From Chromohalobacter canadensis (GTDB lineage Bacteria > Pseudomonadota > Gammaproteobacteria > Pseudomonadales > Halomonadaceae), in contig NZ_CP140151.1 in assembly GCF_034479555.1 (NCBI RefSeq), positions 434,001 through 498,000 of the forward strand: 64,000 nucleotides of DNA. The letters are read 5' to 3'. Below, one piece after another: positions 35,567-47,022 of this stretch. Every line of letters starts with the position of its first letter. Within the stretch, counting starts at the first letter, position 1. The translations under genes and the position numbers were made by a program. The notes below the pieces were generated by a model. It was not told the origin of the DNA and made no database searches. It worked only from the letters and a program-made list of their open reading frames with translations.

Positions 35567-36856
35567 TTATTCGTCGCCGGCGCCGTCTTCACAGGTCATC
35601 GACTCGACGTTCAGCTTTCCGCAGCGCAGCGGCGCGCGCCAATCGCTGATCAGGTTCTTCGATTCGGGGAGATAGTCGGACCAGGCATCGCCCGCGACAT
35701 TGCCCGAGGTTTCCCAGACCACGCTGAACTGGCCGTCATCCTGGATCTCGCCGATCATCACCGGCTTGGTGATGTGGTGGTTGGGCATCATCGCCGAGGA
35801 ACCGCCGGAGAGGTTGGGCACCGTGACCCCGATGATGGAATCCTTCACTGCGTCCACGTCCGCCGTGCCGGCTTCACGCACCGCTTCCAGCCACATGTTG
35901 AAGCCAATGTAATGCGCTTCCATGGGATCGTTGGTAACGGCGGTCTCGTCATCGGTGTACTCGACCCAATTGTCGATGAAGTCGTAGTTGGCATCGCTAT
36001 CGACGCTCATGAAGTAGTTCCAGGCCGCCATGTGCCCCACCAACGGCCCAGTATCGATCCCGCTGAGCTCCTGCTCGCCCACCGAGAAGGCGACGACCGG
36101 GATGTCGGAAGCGCTGACACCCTGATTGGAAAGCTCGGTGTAGAACGGCACGTTGGCATCGCCATTGATGGTCGAAACCACGGCGGTCTTCTTGCCCTGG
36201 CTGCCGAAGTCGGCCACGTCGGAGACGATCGACTGCCAGTTGCTGAACCCGAACGGCGTGTAATTGACCATGATATCTTCGTCAGCGACGCCATGGTCCT
36301 TGAGATACGCCTCGAGAATCTTGTTAGTGGTACGCGGGTAGACATAGTCCGTGCCCAGCAACGCCCAGCGTTCCACGCCCTGGCTTCTCAGATAGTCAAC
36401 GGCGGGAATCGCCTGCTGATTGGGTGCCGCGCCGGTGTAGAAGATGTTCTCGGAAGATTCCTCGCCCTCATACTGAACCGGATAGAACAGCAGGCCGTTT
36501 TCTTCCTCGACTACCGGTAACACCGCCTTGCGCGACGCCGACGTCCAATTGCCGAAAATCACGTCGACCTGATCGTCACCGGTCAGCATGTCGCGTGCCT
36601 GCTCGGCGTAAAGGGACCAATCCGACGCCGGGTCCATCACCACGGGCTCGAGCTTCTTGCCCAGCAGTCCGCCTTTTTCGTTCTGCTCTTCGATGAGCAT
36701 CAGCATTTCGTCTTTCAGCGTCGACTCGCTGATGGCCATGGTGCCGGAGAGCGAATGCAGGATGCCGACCCTGATGGTGTCGTCTTCCTGAGCAGCAGCC
36801 GGCAACGCGATACCCATTGACAGCAACAATGCAGTGGTAGTGGAGATCTTGTTCAC
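35567..36856 (-). CDS. urtA: Urea ABC transporter substrate-binding protein UrtA
   Basis: The periplasmic urea-binding lipoprotein-type or soluble receptor of the transporter. The start is GTG 36856 with AAGGAG seven bases upstream, giving 429 residues with a signal peptide (TTALLLSMGIALPAAAQ, no lipobox cysteine). Mature motifs are IRVGILHSLSGTMAISESTL, DPASDWSLYAEQARDML, FYPVQYEGEESSENIFYTGA and EAHYIGFNMWLEAV. It is the first gene of the urt-ure unit; the region upstream holds its sigma-54 type promoter. Confidence 0.96.
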   Translation of the reverse strand: MNKISTTTALLLSMGIALPAAAQEDDTIRVGILHSLSGTMAISESTLKDEMLMLIEEQNEKGGLLGKKLEPVVMDPASDWSLYAEQARDMLTGDDQVDVIFGNWTSASRKAVLPVVEEENGLLFYPVQYEGEESSENIFYTGAAPNQQAIPAVDYLRSQGVERWALLGTDYVYPRTTNKILEAYLKDHGVADEDIMVNYTPFGFSNWQSIVSDVADFGSQGKKTAVVSTINGDANVPFYTELSNQGVSASDIPVVAFSVGEQELSGIDTGPLVGHMAAWNYFMSVDSDANYDFIDNWVEYTDDETAVTNDPMEAHYIGFNMWLEAVREAGTADVDAVKDSIIGVTVPNLSGGSSAMMPNHHITKPVMIGEIQDDGQFSVVWETSGNVAGDAWSDYLPESKNLISDWRAPLRCGKLNVESMTCEDGAGDE

Positions 36857-36951
36857 GAATGACTCCTTGCGGATCTGATTGTTATTCAGCGCGATACACG
36901 CTGTTGTCGTGTTATCCAGCGACGACGCTCGATGGCGTCTACACGACACCT

Positions 36952-36967
36952 CGCAAGGCATGTGCCA
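36952..36967 (-). promoter_or_regulatory. Sigma-54 promoter of the urt-ure operon
   Basis: On the minus strand the bases read TGGCACATGCCTTGCG, matching TGGCAC-N5-TTGC with the GG and GC doublets 12 apart. The predicted transcription start is near 36941, leaving an untranslated leader of about 85 bases before the urtA GTG. Confidence 0.8.
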
Positions 36968-37025
36968 ACTTCGTGCAACGCACCCATAAGCACATTAAAA
37001 ACAATCATTTACAGCGTATACAAAA

Positions 37026-37050
37026 GGTGCAAAGACGAACCGAACGCACC
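37026..37050 (-). promoter_or_regulatory. GGTGC/GCACC dyad upstream of the sigma-54 promoter
   Basis: GGTGC (37026-37030) and GCACC (37046-37050) form an inverted pair with 15 bases between. The arms match NtrC half-sites, though the spacing is longer than the usual site. It may be two half-sites or a weak enhancer site. Confidence 0.4.
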
Positions 37051-37107
37051 TAAATGGCGCACGACAGACCCGCGAACGCACCAAAAGGGAGGAGAAATAG
37101 CGCCATT

Positions 37108-37124
37108 AGCACCAAAAAAGTGCA
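37108..37124 (-). promoter_or_regulatory. NtrC-type enhancer site
   Basis: AGCACCAAAAAAGTGCA agrees with the NtrC consensus TGCACYNNNNNRGTGCA at nearly every fixed position. It lies about 175 bases upstream of the predicted start, within normal enhancer range. The site implies induction of urea uptake and urease on nitrogen limitation. Confidence 0.7.
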
Positions 37125-37213
37125 CACACGCAAAAACAGGGAGAGGGAACACAGGCGGCAAGGCGCCCGCGTCTCGGGTGGACACAAGCAAAGCGGCTAG
37201 CGAGCGCCTGGTA

Positions 37214-38086
37214 TCAGGCGCTCGAGGCGTTGTTCAGCGGCGTGGGATGCTTGCCGTCTTGCCAGCCCTGGGTAGAAGAGGAGCTCGGCTCGAACCAGTC
37301 AAGTCGGCCGTGTAGGGAGACCACATCGCCGACCACGATCAGCGTCGGCGGACGAATATCGCCCGTGTCGATGGCTTTCAGGAGGCCCTCGGGAAGCGCC
37401 TCCAAGGTGCCCACGTGCACCCGCTGCCGCGACGTGGTGCCCTGTTCGATCAAGGCCAATGGCGTGTCGCCCGACATGCCATGCGCTTGCAGTTCATGAC
37501 GAATGGTGGCCAGAGACCCCAGCCCCATGTAGAACACCAACGTCTGCCCGGGACGCGCCAGCGTCGGCCATTCAAGATCGCAGCCACCGTTCTTGAGATG
37601 CCCGGTGACGAAGCGCACCGACTGGGCGTGATCGCGGTGGGTCAAGGGAATGCCCGCATAGGCAGCACAACCGCTGGCCGCCGTGATGCCCGGTACCACT
37701 TCGAAGGCGATGCCCGCCTGGGCCAGGGTTTCCAGTTCCTCGCCGCCACGCCCGAAAATGAATGGGTCGCCACCCTTGAGCCGCACCACGCGATGTCCGG
37801 CACGCGCCCAGTCGACCAGCGCCTGGTTGATGCCTTCCTGAGGCACGCTGTGCGACGACCGCGCCTTGCCGACATACAGTCGCCGCGCCTCGGGATTGGC
37901 CAACGCCATGATCTCGTCGCTGACCAGACGATCATGCAGCACCATGTCGGCTTCCTGCAGCAAGCGCAGCGCCTTGAGCGTCAACAGCTCCGGATCGCCG
38001 GGGCCCGCGCCCACCAGTGCCACGTGGCCATGGAGACGTCGGGGACGCGACGAACGCGATGTCACATCATGCGAAGAAGCAGGCAT
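37214..38086 (-). CDS. cobA: Uroporphyrinogen-III C-methyltransferase
   Basis: The enzyme methylates uroporphyrinogen III twice to precorrin-2 for siroheme or cobalamin. The 290-residue protein has [20 protein letters not shown], the SAM-binding [38 protein letters not shown] and the C-terminal [15 protein letters not shown]. It is the stand-alone form, without the CysG dehydrogenase/ferrochelatase part. It follows serS by 154 bases, the linkage also seen in pseudomonads. The ATG 38086 start is plausible; residues 1-18 are variable. Confidence 0.94.
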   Translation of the reverse strand: MPASSHDVTSRSSRPRRLHGHVALVGAGPGDPELLTLKALRLLQEADMVLHDRLVSDEIMALANPEARRLYVGKARSSHSVPQEGINQALVDWARAGHRVVRLKGGDPFIFGRGGEELETLAQAGIAFEVVPGITAASGCAAYAGIPLTHRDHAQSVRFVTGHLKNGGCDLEWPTLARPGQTLVFYMGLGSLATIRHELQAHGMSGDTPLALIEQGTTSRQRVHVGTLEALPEGLLKAIDTGDIRPPTLIVVGDVVSLHGRLDWFEPSSSSTQGWQDGKHPTPLNNASSA

Positions 38087-38196
38087 CGTTATTCCCGGTT
38101 CGACTCAAAAATCGAGGTTTTATAGCCAAAACGATACGGTTCCCCGGCATTGCGGGGAAGGAACGTCTGGTTGGAAGGTTATAACCAAGTGGCGGA

Positions 38197-38229
38197 CCAT
38201 GCCATTGCCCATGGCGCGCAATGGCATGG
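38197..38229 (-). terminator. Strong hairpin after serS
   Basis: CCATGCCATTGC (38197-38208) and GCAATGGCATGG (38218-38229) are perfect 12-base inverted repeats with a nine-base loop, just downstream of the serS stop on the minus strand. There is no U-run, so it may act as an mRNA end stabiliser rather than a terminator. A second stem TTCCCCG/CGGGGAA lies a little further on at 38141-38160. Confidence 0.55.
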
Positions 38230-38240
38230 CGGGCGTCGCA

Positions 38241-39590
<1,350 letters not shown>

Positions 39591-39743
39591 TCACCACGCT
39601 CGCCGCCTTCTCGACCCTGCTGGCGGGATGCGTCACGCAGCGCGCTGAAGTAAAGTGGCCCCAGACACCGTCGTCCCGACGACGCCCTGGCACAGACGGC
39701 CATAGACACCGCCTCCCGACGCTGACCGATGGCTTGAGACTTC

Positions 39744-42700
39744 ATGATCGCACCCCTGGACACTCCGGAACGCACCGCCACACCCTATCTGCGCTTTCTC
39801 GATGCGCTCGACCAGGCCGGTTTCAGTGGCGAGATCGCCCCGGACTACGCTAACCGCACGGTACTGGCCACCGACAATTCCATCTATCAGCGCTTGCCGC
39901 AGGCCGTGCTGTATCCGCGCGACGCCGAGGATCTCGCCTGTCTGGCACGCCTCGCCGGGCGCGAAGAATTTCAAGCCATCGTGCTCGCACCACGCGGCGG
40001 GGGCACCGGCACCAACGGGCAGTCACTCACCGATGGCCTGGTGGTCGACGTGTCACGGCACATGAACCACATCCTCGAAATCGACGTGGAGAACCGCCGT
40101 GTACGTGTCCAGGCCGGCGTGGTCAAGGATCAGCTCAACGCTGCCCTCAAGCCGCATGGTCTGTTCTTCGCCCCGGACCTGTCGACCTCCAACCGCGCGA
40201 CCATTGGTGGCATGATCTCCACCGATGCCAGCGGCCAGGGCAGCTGCGAATACGGCAAGACCCGCGATCACGTACTGGCGCTGGACATGCTGCTGCTCGG
40301 CGGCGAGCGTCTGCACTGCCAGCCCCTCGACGCCGACGCCCTCGACCAGGCCTGCACACGCGACGACCGCATCGGCGACGCGCACCGCACCGCGCGCGAG
40401 ATCGCCGAGACCCAGGGCGCGTTGATCGAGGCCACGTTTCCGCCGCTCAACCGCTGCCTGACAGGCTACGACCTGGCGCACCTTTATCGTGACAACGGCG
40501 ACTTCGATCTCAACAGCGTACTGTGCGGCGCGGAAGGGACACTGGGCTTCCTTGCCGAGGCGACGCTCAACGTGCTGCCCATCCCCAAGCACTCGACGCT
40601 GGTCAACGTCCGCTACCGAGGCTTCATGGACGCCCTGCGCGATGCCAAGGCGTTGATGGGCGGTGACTCTTCATCGGATCAGCCGGAGGCGCTTCCCACC
40701 TCCATCGAGACGGTCGACGACAAGGTGCTGACGCTGGCCATGGAGGACTTCGTCTGGGACGGCGTAGCCGAGTTCTTCCCCGACGAGGGCGAGGATATCC
40801 ACGGTATCAACCTGATCGAGTTCAACGACGACGACCCAGAACGCCTGGCGGCACGCGTCGAGGCCTTCTGCACGCACCTCGGCACCGACACCCAAGTCAA
40901 ACGCCTGGGCTATACCCTAGCCGAAGGCCGCGAGGCGATCGGCCGCGTCTACGCCATGCGCAAGCGCGCAGTGGGCCTGCTCGGCAACGCCAAGGGCGAA
41001 AAGCGCCCGATTCCTTTCGTCGAGGATACCGCCGTACCGCCTGAGCATCTGGCCGACTACATCGCCGAGTTCCGCGCCCTGCTCGACGCCCACGGACTGG
41101 AATACGGCATGTTCGGCCACGTCGATGCCGGGGTATTGCACGTGCGCCCAGCCATCGACATGAAAGACCCGGCGCAAGAAGCCCTGATCCGCGAGATTTC
41201 CGATCAGGTCACCGCCCTGACCCAACGCTATCACGGCCTGTTGTGGGGCGAGCACGGCAAGGGCGTGCGTTCGGAATACGCGCCGCGCTTCTTCGGCGAG
41301 CTCTATCCCAGCCTGCAGCGCCTCAAGGCGGCATTCGACCCGCACAATCAGCTCAATCCCGGCAAGATCGCCACGCCGCTTGCCCACCGGTCCGCTCCCG
41401 ATAGCACCACTAGTTCAGGCTCGCCCGAAGCCGCCGAGGCGGAGCCGGTCACATGGGTCGACCCAGGGCTTTTGACCATCGACGGCGTCACCACGCGCGG
41501 CCAGTTGGATCGCCAGATCGACGAGCGCGTCTGGCAACACCATGCCAGCGCGGTCTATTGCAACGGCAACGGCGCCTGCTACAACTACGACCCCAATGAC
41601 GCCATGTGCCCCTCGTGGAAAGCCACCCGCGAGCGCGTCCACTCGCCCAAGGGGCGCGCCAGTTTGATGCGCGAATGGCTGCGCCTGCAGGACCAAGCCG
41701 GCATTGACGTCATCGAAGAATCACGCCAGAAGCAAACTGAAGGCCTCTGGGGCGCCACCAAGGCCTTCCCGCGCCGGCTGCGCAACACCCTGCGCAAGCG
41801 ACGTGGCCAGGAGGATGTCTCCCACGAAGTGTATGACGCCATGGCCGGCTGCCTGGCATGCAAGTCCTGCGCTGGCCAGTGCCCGATCAAGGTGAATGTC
41901 CCCGAGTTTCGATCGCAGTTCCTGGAGCTCTATCACAACCGCTATTTGCGCCCGCCACGCGACTACCTGATCGGCTCGCTGGAATTCTTCGTGCCCTACC
42001 TCAAGCCGGTGGCGCCGGCGTATAACGCGTTGCTGAACACACGCCTGGCAGAACGCCTGCTCGCCGGGCCGCTAGGCATGGTCGACACCCCGCGCCTGTC
42101 TCGGGCGAGTCTCGCCAAGCAGCTCCAGGCATGGGGCATCGCCGAGGCCACGCCCACTGCGCTGGGCCTGTTGACCGAACGCCAGAAGACGCGCAGCGTG
42201 GTCATCGTTCAAGATGCTTTCACCAGCCACTTCGAGGCCAAGCTGGTGATGGATATCGTCGAGCTGCTCTCGCGGCTGGATATACGCGTCTTCGTGGCGC
42301 CCTTCCGCGCCAACGGCAAACCGCTACACGTGCAAGGCTTTCTGGGCGCGTTCGAAAAGACCGCCAGCGCCCAGGCGAAGCGTCTCAAGACGCTCGCCGA
42401 CTTCGGCGTGCCGTTGGTGGGCATCGACCCGGCCATGACGCTCGCCTACCGTCAGGAGTACGTCAAAGCGCTGGGGCCCGAGGCCGTCCCCGAGGTGCTA
42501 CTGCTCCAGGAGTGGTTGCTGTCCCTGGGGCGCGCCCTGCCGCCCACCGGCCTGCCGGCGATCGAGGATCCTGGCTACAAGTTGCTGACACACTGCACAG
42601 AAAAGACCAACGCGCCGGGCGCTACCAAGGCCTGGCAACAGGTTTTCGCGACTTTCGGGCTGGACCTGGAAAGTGTCGCCACCGGATGCTGCGGCATGTC

Positions 42701-42911
42701 CGGCACCTACGGACACGAAGCCCGTAACCGCGAGACCTCCGAGAAAATCTACGATCTCTCGTGGCGAGCGCCGGTCGAGGACGACGCCAATACCGGGCGC
42801 CTGCTGGCCACCGGCTACTCGTGCCGCAGCCAGGCCAAGCGCCTCTCCGATGCCGTGCTGCCACATCCGTTACAGGGCTTGCTGACAGCACTCAAACGCA
42901 CCCGACTTTGA
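39744..42911 (+). CDS. YdiJ-type FAD/4Fe-4S dehydrogenase (D-2-hydroxyglutarate dehydrogenase family)
   Basis: A 1055-residue fusion. Residues about 30-290 are a PCMH-type FAD domain (VLAPRGGGTGTNGQSLTDGL, APDLSTSNRATIGGMISTDA), about 300-580 an FAD-oxidase C-terminal domain (GMFGHVDAGVLHVRPAIDMK, LWGEHGKGVRSEY), and the rest an iron-sulfur module with CLACKSCAGQCPIKVNVPEF and CCGMSGTYGHEARNRE. This is the architecture of E. coli YdiJ, shown to oxidise D-2-hydroxyglutarate. Here that substrate is inferred from family membership. Upstream spacing offers only a weak GAGA ribosome site. Confidence 0.92.
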   Translation: MIAPLDTPERTATPYLRFLDALDQAGFSGEIAPDYANRTVLATDNSIYQRLPQAVLYPRDAEDLACLARLAGREEFQAIVLAPRGGGTGTNGQSLTDGLVVDVSRHMNHILEIDVENRRVRVQAGVVKDQLNAALKPHGLFFAPDLSTSNRATIGGMISTDASGQGSCEYGKTRDHVLALDMLLLGGERLHCQPLDADALDQACTRDDRIGDAHRTAREIAETQGALIEATFPPLNRCLTGYDLAHLYRDNGDFDLNSVLCGAEGTLGFLAEATLNVLPIPKHSTLVNVRYRGFMDALRDAKALMGGDSSSDQPEALPTSIETVDDKVLTLAMEDFVWDGVAEFFPDEGEDIHGINLIEFNDDDPERLAARVEAFCTHLGTDTQVKRLGYTLAEGREAIGRVYAMRKRAVGLLGNAKGEKRPIPFVEDTAVPPEHLADYIAEFRALLDAHGLEYGMFGHVDAGVLHVRPAIDMKDPAQEALIREISDQVTALTQRYHGLLWGEHGKGVRSEYAPRFFGELYPSLQRLKAAFDPHNQLNPGKIATPLAHRSAPDSTTSSGSPEAAEAEPVTWVDPGLLTIDGVTTRGQLDRQIDERVWQHHASAVYCNGNGACYNYDPNDAMCPSWKATRERVHSPKGRASLMREWLRLQDQAGIDVIEESRQKQTEGLWGATKAFPRRLRNTLRKRRGQEDVSHEVYDAMAGCLACKSCAGQCPIKVNVPEFRSQFLELYHNRYLRPPRDYLIGSLEFFVPYLKPVAPAYNALLNTRLAERLLAGPLGMVDTPRLSRASLAKQLQAWGIAEATPTALGLLTERQKTRSVVIVQDAFTSHFEAKLVMDIVELLSRLDIRVFVAPFRANGKPLHVQGFLGAFEKTASAQAKRLKTLADFGVPLVGIDPAMTLAYRQEYVKALGPEAVPEVLLLQEWLLSLGRALPPTGLPAIEDPGYKLLTHCTEKTNAPGATKAWQQVFATFGLDLESVATGCCGMSGTYGHEARNRETSEKIYDLSWRAPVEDDANTGRLLATGYSCRSQAKRLSDAVLPHPLQGLLTALKRTRL

Positions 42912-42922
42912 AGGTGTCGACG

Positions 42923-43123
42923 ATGTCCCGATCGATCATTTTCATTGGCCTGGCCATCGTAGTCATCGGCTTGTTGTGGCCTTGGCTTTCCAAGCTGCCG
43001 CTCGGGCATCTGCCCGGTGATATCGCCATCAAGCGCGAGGGCTTTGCCTTCTATTTTCCGATCACCACCATGATCTTGGTCAGCGTGGTCGTATCGGCCC
43101 TGTTGTGGCTATTCAATCGCTGA
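42923..43123 (+). CDS. DUF2905 small membrane protein
   Basis: 66 residues starting MSRSIIFIGLAIVVIGLLWP with two membrane helices and the conserved loop LPLGHLPGDIAIKREGFAFY, then FPITTMILVSVVVSALLW. This is the DUF2905 pattern. AAGGTG lies seven bases before the ATG. The gene starts 12 bases after the dehydrogenase stop and is probably co-transcribed. Function unknown. Confidence 0.92.
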   Translation: MSRSIIFIGLAIVVIGLLWPWLSKLPLGHLPGDIAIKREGFAFYFPITTMILVSVVVSALLWLFNR

Positions 43124-43276
43124 ACCGAGCACACCAATACGGTGCAGCGAGACACGCCATAACGGCGCATCGCATCGCGATGTCGACACATTTATCATTA
43201 ACGCTTGCCGTGCATTGCAACTAGCGTGAGGCAACGCTAGGCTTCGCGCTTTCGTTCACCCCCAAGGAGCGCGACC

Positions 43277-45076
43277 ATGGAGCACGCTGCCGTCGACCTG
43301 ACATTGATCGGCCTGCTCGCGCTGATCTGCCAATGGCTTGCCTGGCGCCTCAAATTGCCGGCGATCCTACCGCTTTTGCTCGTGGGTATCGTCATGGGCC
43401 CCGTGACGGGTCTGCTCCAGCCCGATGCGCTGCTCGGCGATCTGCTGTTTCCGCTCGTCTCGCTGGCAGTGGCGGTGATCTTGTTCGAAGGCAGCCTGAC
43501 GCTCGACTTTGGCGATCTGCGCGGCCATGGCCACATCGTGCGCCGACTGGTGACCTGGGGCGCGCTGGTCACGGGGATCATCGCCATCGTGGCGGCGCGC
43601 TTCATCTTAGGGCTATCGTGGGAGATGGCTAGCGTACTGGGGGCCGTGCTGGTGGTCACCGGGCCCACGGTGGTACTGCCCATGTTGCAGACGTTGCGCG
43701 CCCGCGAGCATCTCTCGCAAATCCTGCGGTGGGAAGGCATTCTGATCGACCCGGTGGGGGCCATCGGCGCGGTTCTGGTGTATGAGTTCGTCGCGCTTGG
43801 CGCTTCCAACGGCGCCGCCACCTACACCCTGGTACTATTCGCCAAGACGGCCCTGATCGGCTTCGGTCTCGGCGGTCTCGGCGGCTATCTATGGGGCTGT
43901 ATACTGCGCCACCACTGGTTGCCGCAACGCCTGCACAGCTTCGGCACACTGATGGCCATGCTGTCGCTGTTCACGCTCTCCAACATGCTCTTTCACGAAT
44001 CCGGGCTGTTGACCGTGACGGTGATGGGCGTGTGGCTAGCCAACATGCGCGGCGTACCCACGCAGCAGATCATCGAGTTCAAGGAAACGCTCTCGCTGCT
44101 GTTGATCTCGGGGCTTTTCATCCTGCTCGCCGCACGCTTGACCGTCGATCAGCTCGCGCAACTCTCCTGGCCGGCCTGGGCGTTTCTGCTCGTCCTGGTG
44201 GGCGTGGCCCGCCCTCTGGCGGTATGGGTCTGCACCCTGGGGACGCGGCTCAACTGGCGAGAGAAAGCGCTGCTGGCATGGCTCTCGCCGCGCGGCATCG
44301 TCGCCGCCGCCGTGGCCTCGCTGTTCGCCCTCAAGCTCGACAACCTGAACATGCCGGGCGCAGAAATGCTGGTACCGGTGACCTTTCTGGTCATCATTAG
44401 TACCGTCGTGGTGCAAAGCCTGCTGTCGCGCCCCATTGCGCTAGCATTGAAGGTCAGCGAACCGCCGCCCACCGGCTTTTTGATCATCGGCGCCAACCCG
44501 GTGGCCCGCACCATCGCCAAGGCGTTGGAAGAATCCGGTTTTACCGTACGCCTGACCGACAACAGTTGGGACGCCGTGCAGGAAGCGCGCATGGCCGGGC
44601 TACCCGTCTACTACGGCAACCCGCTCTCCGAGCATGCCACCCAGCATCTCGAACTGACCGGTATCGGCCACCTGCTGCCGCTGTCGCCCTACCGTGAATT
44701 GAACAATCTGGCGATCCTGCATTTCGAGCATGTACTGGGGCACGGCAAAGTCTTTCGCCTTGCGGCGGGCACCAGCAAGCACGCCCACCGCCATCAGGAA
44801 CAGGCGCTGGATCACCTGCCCATGGTCTTCGGCGAAGACGTGACATATGCCCAGCTCTCGAGCGTGGTCTACCGTGGCGGCGAAGTACGCAAGGCCAAGC
44901 TGAGCGCCAACTTCAGCATCGAGGACTATCGCCTGGCGCACCAGAATCGCATGTTGCCCCTGTTCTGTATCGGCCCCAACGGCCGCATACGGGTCGCCAA
45001 CGACCGGGCGCCGCTCACCCCTCGTGCCGGGGATACCCTGATCAGCTTGATCTATCCTGACTCCCCCGAATTCTGA
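43277..45076 (+). CDS. CPA1-family Na+/H+ antiporter with TrkA-N-like domain
   Basis: A 599-residue protein with about 12 membrane helices (residues 1-400; LPLLLVGIVMGPVTGLL, VTGPTVVLPMLQTLR, WEGILIDPVGAIGAVLVYEF with the ion-binding aspartate, LSPRGIVAAAVASLFALKL) followed by a cytoplasmic nucleotide-binding-like domain (GFLIIGANPVARTIAKALEE) of about 200 residues. Such antiporters exchange Na+ or K+ for H+, in keeping with a halophile. AAGGAG is present about eight bases before the ATG. Confidence 0.92.
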   Translation: MEHAAVDLTLIGLLALICQWLAWRLKLPAILPLLLVGIVMGPVTGLLQPDALLGDLLFPLVSLAVAVILFEGSLTLDFGDLRGHGHIVRRLVTWGALVTGIIAIVAARFILGLSWEMASVLGAVLVVTGPTVVLPMLQTLRAREHLSQILRWEGILIDPVGAIGAVLVYEFVALGASNGAATYTLVLFAKTALIGFGLGGLGGYLWGCILRHHWLPQRLHSFGTLMAMLSLFTLSNMLFHESGLLTVTVMGVWLANMRGVPTQQIIEFKETLSLLLISGLFILLAARLTVDQLAQLSWPAWAFLLVLVGVARPLAVWVCTLGTRLNWREKALLAWLSPRGIVAAAVASLFALKLDNLNMPGAEMLVPVTFLVIISTVVVQSLLSRPIALALKVSEPPPTGFLIIGANPVARTIAKALEESGFTVRLTDNSWDAVQEARMAGLPVYYGNPLSEHATQHLELTGIGHLLPLSPYRELNNLAILHFEHVLGHGKVFRLAAGTSKHAHRHQEQALDHLPMVFGEDVTYAQLSSVVYRGGEVRKAKLSANFSIEDYRLAHQNRMLPLFCIGPNGRIRVANDRAPLTPRAGDTLISLIYPDSPEF

Positions 45077-45107
45077 ACGCCCCACAATTCTGAATACCCC
45101 CAACGCC

Positions 45108-45132
45108 ATCGGGCCGCACAAGGCGGCCCGAT
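45108..45132. terminator. Bidirectional hairpin between the antiporter gene and trpC
   Basis: ATCGGGCCGC (45108-45117) pairs with GCGGCCCGAT (45123-45132), ten pairs and a five-base loop. It lies between two convergent genes. The flanks are not U-rich, so efficiency is uncertain. Confidence 0.65.
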
Positions 45133-45165
45133 AGGAGACGGCATAAGAAACTGGCGAATGCGCGT

Positions 45166-45978
45166 CTAGAAAAACAGGCGACGTAAGGCACTGCCCGGGT
45201 CCGCCTCGCGCATGAAGGCCTCGCCGACCAGGAAGGCATTCACGTCATGCTCGCGCATGTGCTCGACATCATCGCGCGTGTGGATTCCCGACTCGGTGAC
45301 GACCGTGACATGCTGTGGAATGCGCGGCAGCAGCTCGAAGGTCGTCGCCAATGAGGTCTCGAAGGTGCGCAAATCGCGGTTGTTGATTCCTACCAGCGTC
45401 AAATCCAACGCCAGCGCACGCTCCAGCTCATGGGCATCGTGGATCTCCACTAGCACGTCCATCCCCAGCTCATGGGCTTGTTGGTGCAATGCTTTCAGGC
45501 GGGCGTCGTCGAGTGCCGCGACGATCAGCAGGATGCAGTCCGCGCCGATGGCACGTGCCTCGCTGACCTGATAGGCATCAACGATGAAGTCCTTGCGGAT
45601 CACCGGCAGTGCGCAGGCCTCGCGCGCCGCCTGCAAGTCACGCTCGTGGCCCTGAAAGAAATCGCCATCGGTCAACACCGAGAGGCAACTGGCACCGCCC
45701 TCGGCATATGCCTTGGCGACCTGGGCCGGCTGGAAGTCCTCGCGAATCACACCCCTGGAGGGCGAGGCCTTCTTGACCTCGGCGATAACCGCCGGATCGC
45801 CCTCCACAATGCGCCGCTCGAGCGCAGCGACGAAGCCTCGCGGCGCGTCTTGCTGGCGCGCCTGTTCCAAAAGCTGTGCTTCGCTGACGCGGGCGCGACG
45901 CTCACGAATCTCGTCGTCCTTGCGCGCCAGAATCTTGGCCAGAATCGTCGGCAGGCCGGTGTCGTGTTCATGGCTCAT
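45166..45978 (-). CDS. trpC: Indole-3-glycerol phosphate synthase
   Basis: TrpC closes the indole ring from CdRP in tryptophan synthesis. 270 residues, with [20 protein letters not shown] at the N-terminus and the barrel motifs [66 protein letters not shown] and [15 protein letters not shown]. It is monofunctional (no TrpF domain). Its ATG overlaps the trpD stop codon by one base (TGATG). Confidence 0.97.
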   Translation of the reverse strand: MSHEHDTGLPTILAKILARKDDEIRERRARVSEAQLLEQARQQDAPRGFVAALERRIVEGDPAVIAEVKKASPSRGVIREDFQPAQVAKAYAEGGASCLSVLTDGDFFQGHERDLQAAREACALPVIRKDFIVDAYQVSEARAIGADCILLIVAALDDARLKALHQQAHELGMDVLVEIHDAHELERALALDLTLVGINNRDLRTFETSLATTFELLPRIPQHVTVVTESGIHTRDDVEHMREHDVNAFLVGEAFMREADPGSALRRLFF

Positions 45979-47009
45979 CAGCGGTCGTCCTTATGGGCCA
46001 GAATACGCGTGAAATCCGCGAGCTCTTTCATCTTCTCCAGCGGCAGTTTGGACCCTTGAGCATCCTGCGCCAGGATCACGCCCTCTTTCAACGTGTCCGC
46101 CACGCCGGCAGCGTAAAGCGCGGCCCCCGCATTCAGCGCCACGATATCCGCCGCCGGGCCGTCTCCCACCAGCGCGGCCTTGACCAGCTTGAGACTATCC
46201 TCGGCGGTCACTACTTTCAGCGGCGCCAGCGACTGGCGTTCGATGCCGAAGTCCTCCGGCGCGATGGTGTATTCGCGAATCTCGCCGTCCTGCAACTCGG
46301 CCACGCGCGTCGGAGCGGCCAGGGATATCTCGTCGAGCCCGTCCTCGGCATTGACGACCAGCACATGGTCGCTGCCGAGTCGCTTCAAGGCTTCCGCCAT
46401 GATCGTCAGCAACGCGGGATCGTAGACCCCCAATAACTGATTCGGCGTATTGGCAGGATTGGTCAGCGGCCCGAGGATGTTGAACACGGTGCGCACGCCC
46501 ATTTCGCGACGCGGGCCGATGGCATGACGCATGGCCTGGTGATGCCGGGGCGCAAACATAAAGCCGACCCCGACTTCCTGAATGCAGCGCGCCACTTCAT
46601 TTGGCGGCAGCTCCAGCGAAATACCCGCCACGTCGAACAAGTCGGCGCTTCCGGAAGACGACGACACGCTACGATTGCCGTGCTTGGCGACACGCCCGCC
46701 GGCAGCGGCAACCACGAAGCTGGAAGCAGTCGAGACGTTGAACAGGTTGGCCCCATCGCCGCCCGTGCCGACGATGTCCACCAGGTGCGTGCGGTCCACC
46801 TCGACGGGCAGCATCAATTCACGCATCACCTGCGCGGCCGCCGTGATCTCGTCCGCCGTCTCGCCCTTCATCGACAGGCCGATCAGAAAGCCGCCGATCT
46901 GGGCATCGCTGGCCTCACCGGTCATGATCGCTTTCATCACCGCGTGGGTGTCGTCGAAGCTCAGGTGGCGGCGACGCATCACCGCGCCGATGGCTTCTCG
47001 CATCTGCAT
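45978..47009 (-). CDS. trpD: Anthranilate phosphoribosyltransferase
   Basis: TrpD transfers phosphoribose from PRPP to anthranilate. 343 residues, with [20 protein letters not shown], the PRPP-binding [20 protein letters not shown] and [20 protein letters not shown], and [20 protein letters not shown]. The start may be 47009 or the second ATG at 47003. It stands 13 bases after trpG in the trpGDC unit. Confidence 0.97.
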   Translation of the reverse strand: MQMREAIGAVMRRRHLSFDDTHAVMKAIMTGEASDAQIGGFLIGLSMKGETADEITAAAQVMRELMLPVEVDRTHLVDIVGTGGDGANLFNVSTASSFVVAAAGGRVAKHGNRSVSSSSGSADLFDVAGISLELPPNEVARCIQEVGVGFMFAPRHHQAMRHAIGPRREMGVRTVFNILGPLTNPANTPNQLLGVYDPALLTIMAEALKRLGSDHVLVVNAEDGLDEISLAAPTRVAELQDGEIREYTIAPEDFGIERQSLAPLKVVTAEDSLKLVKAALVGDGPAADIVALNAGAALYAAGVADTLKEGVILAQDAQGSKLPLEKMKELADFTRILAHKDDR

Positions 47010-47022
47010 GTTTCGCTCCTCG

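Larger units (their letters stand above)
36857..37213. other. Regulatory region upstream of the urt-ure operon
   Basis: The 357 bases between urtA and the cobA stop codon contain no gene. They hold the sigma-54 promoter motif and several GCACC/GGTGC motifs described separately. The part from about 36990 to 37160 is noticeably A-rich on the + strand, which would favour DNA bending between enhancer and promoter. Confidence 0.6.
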
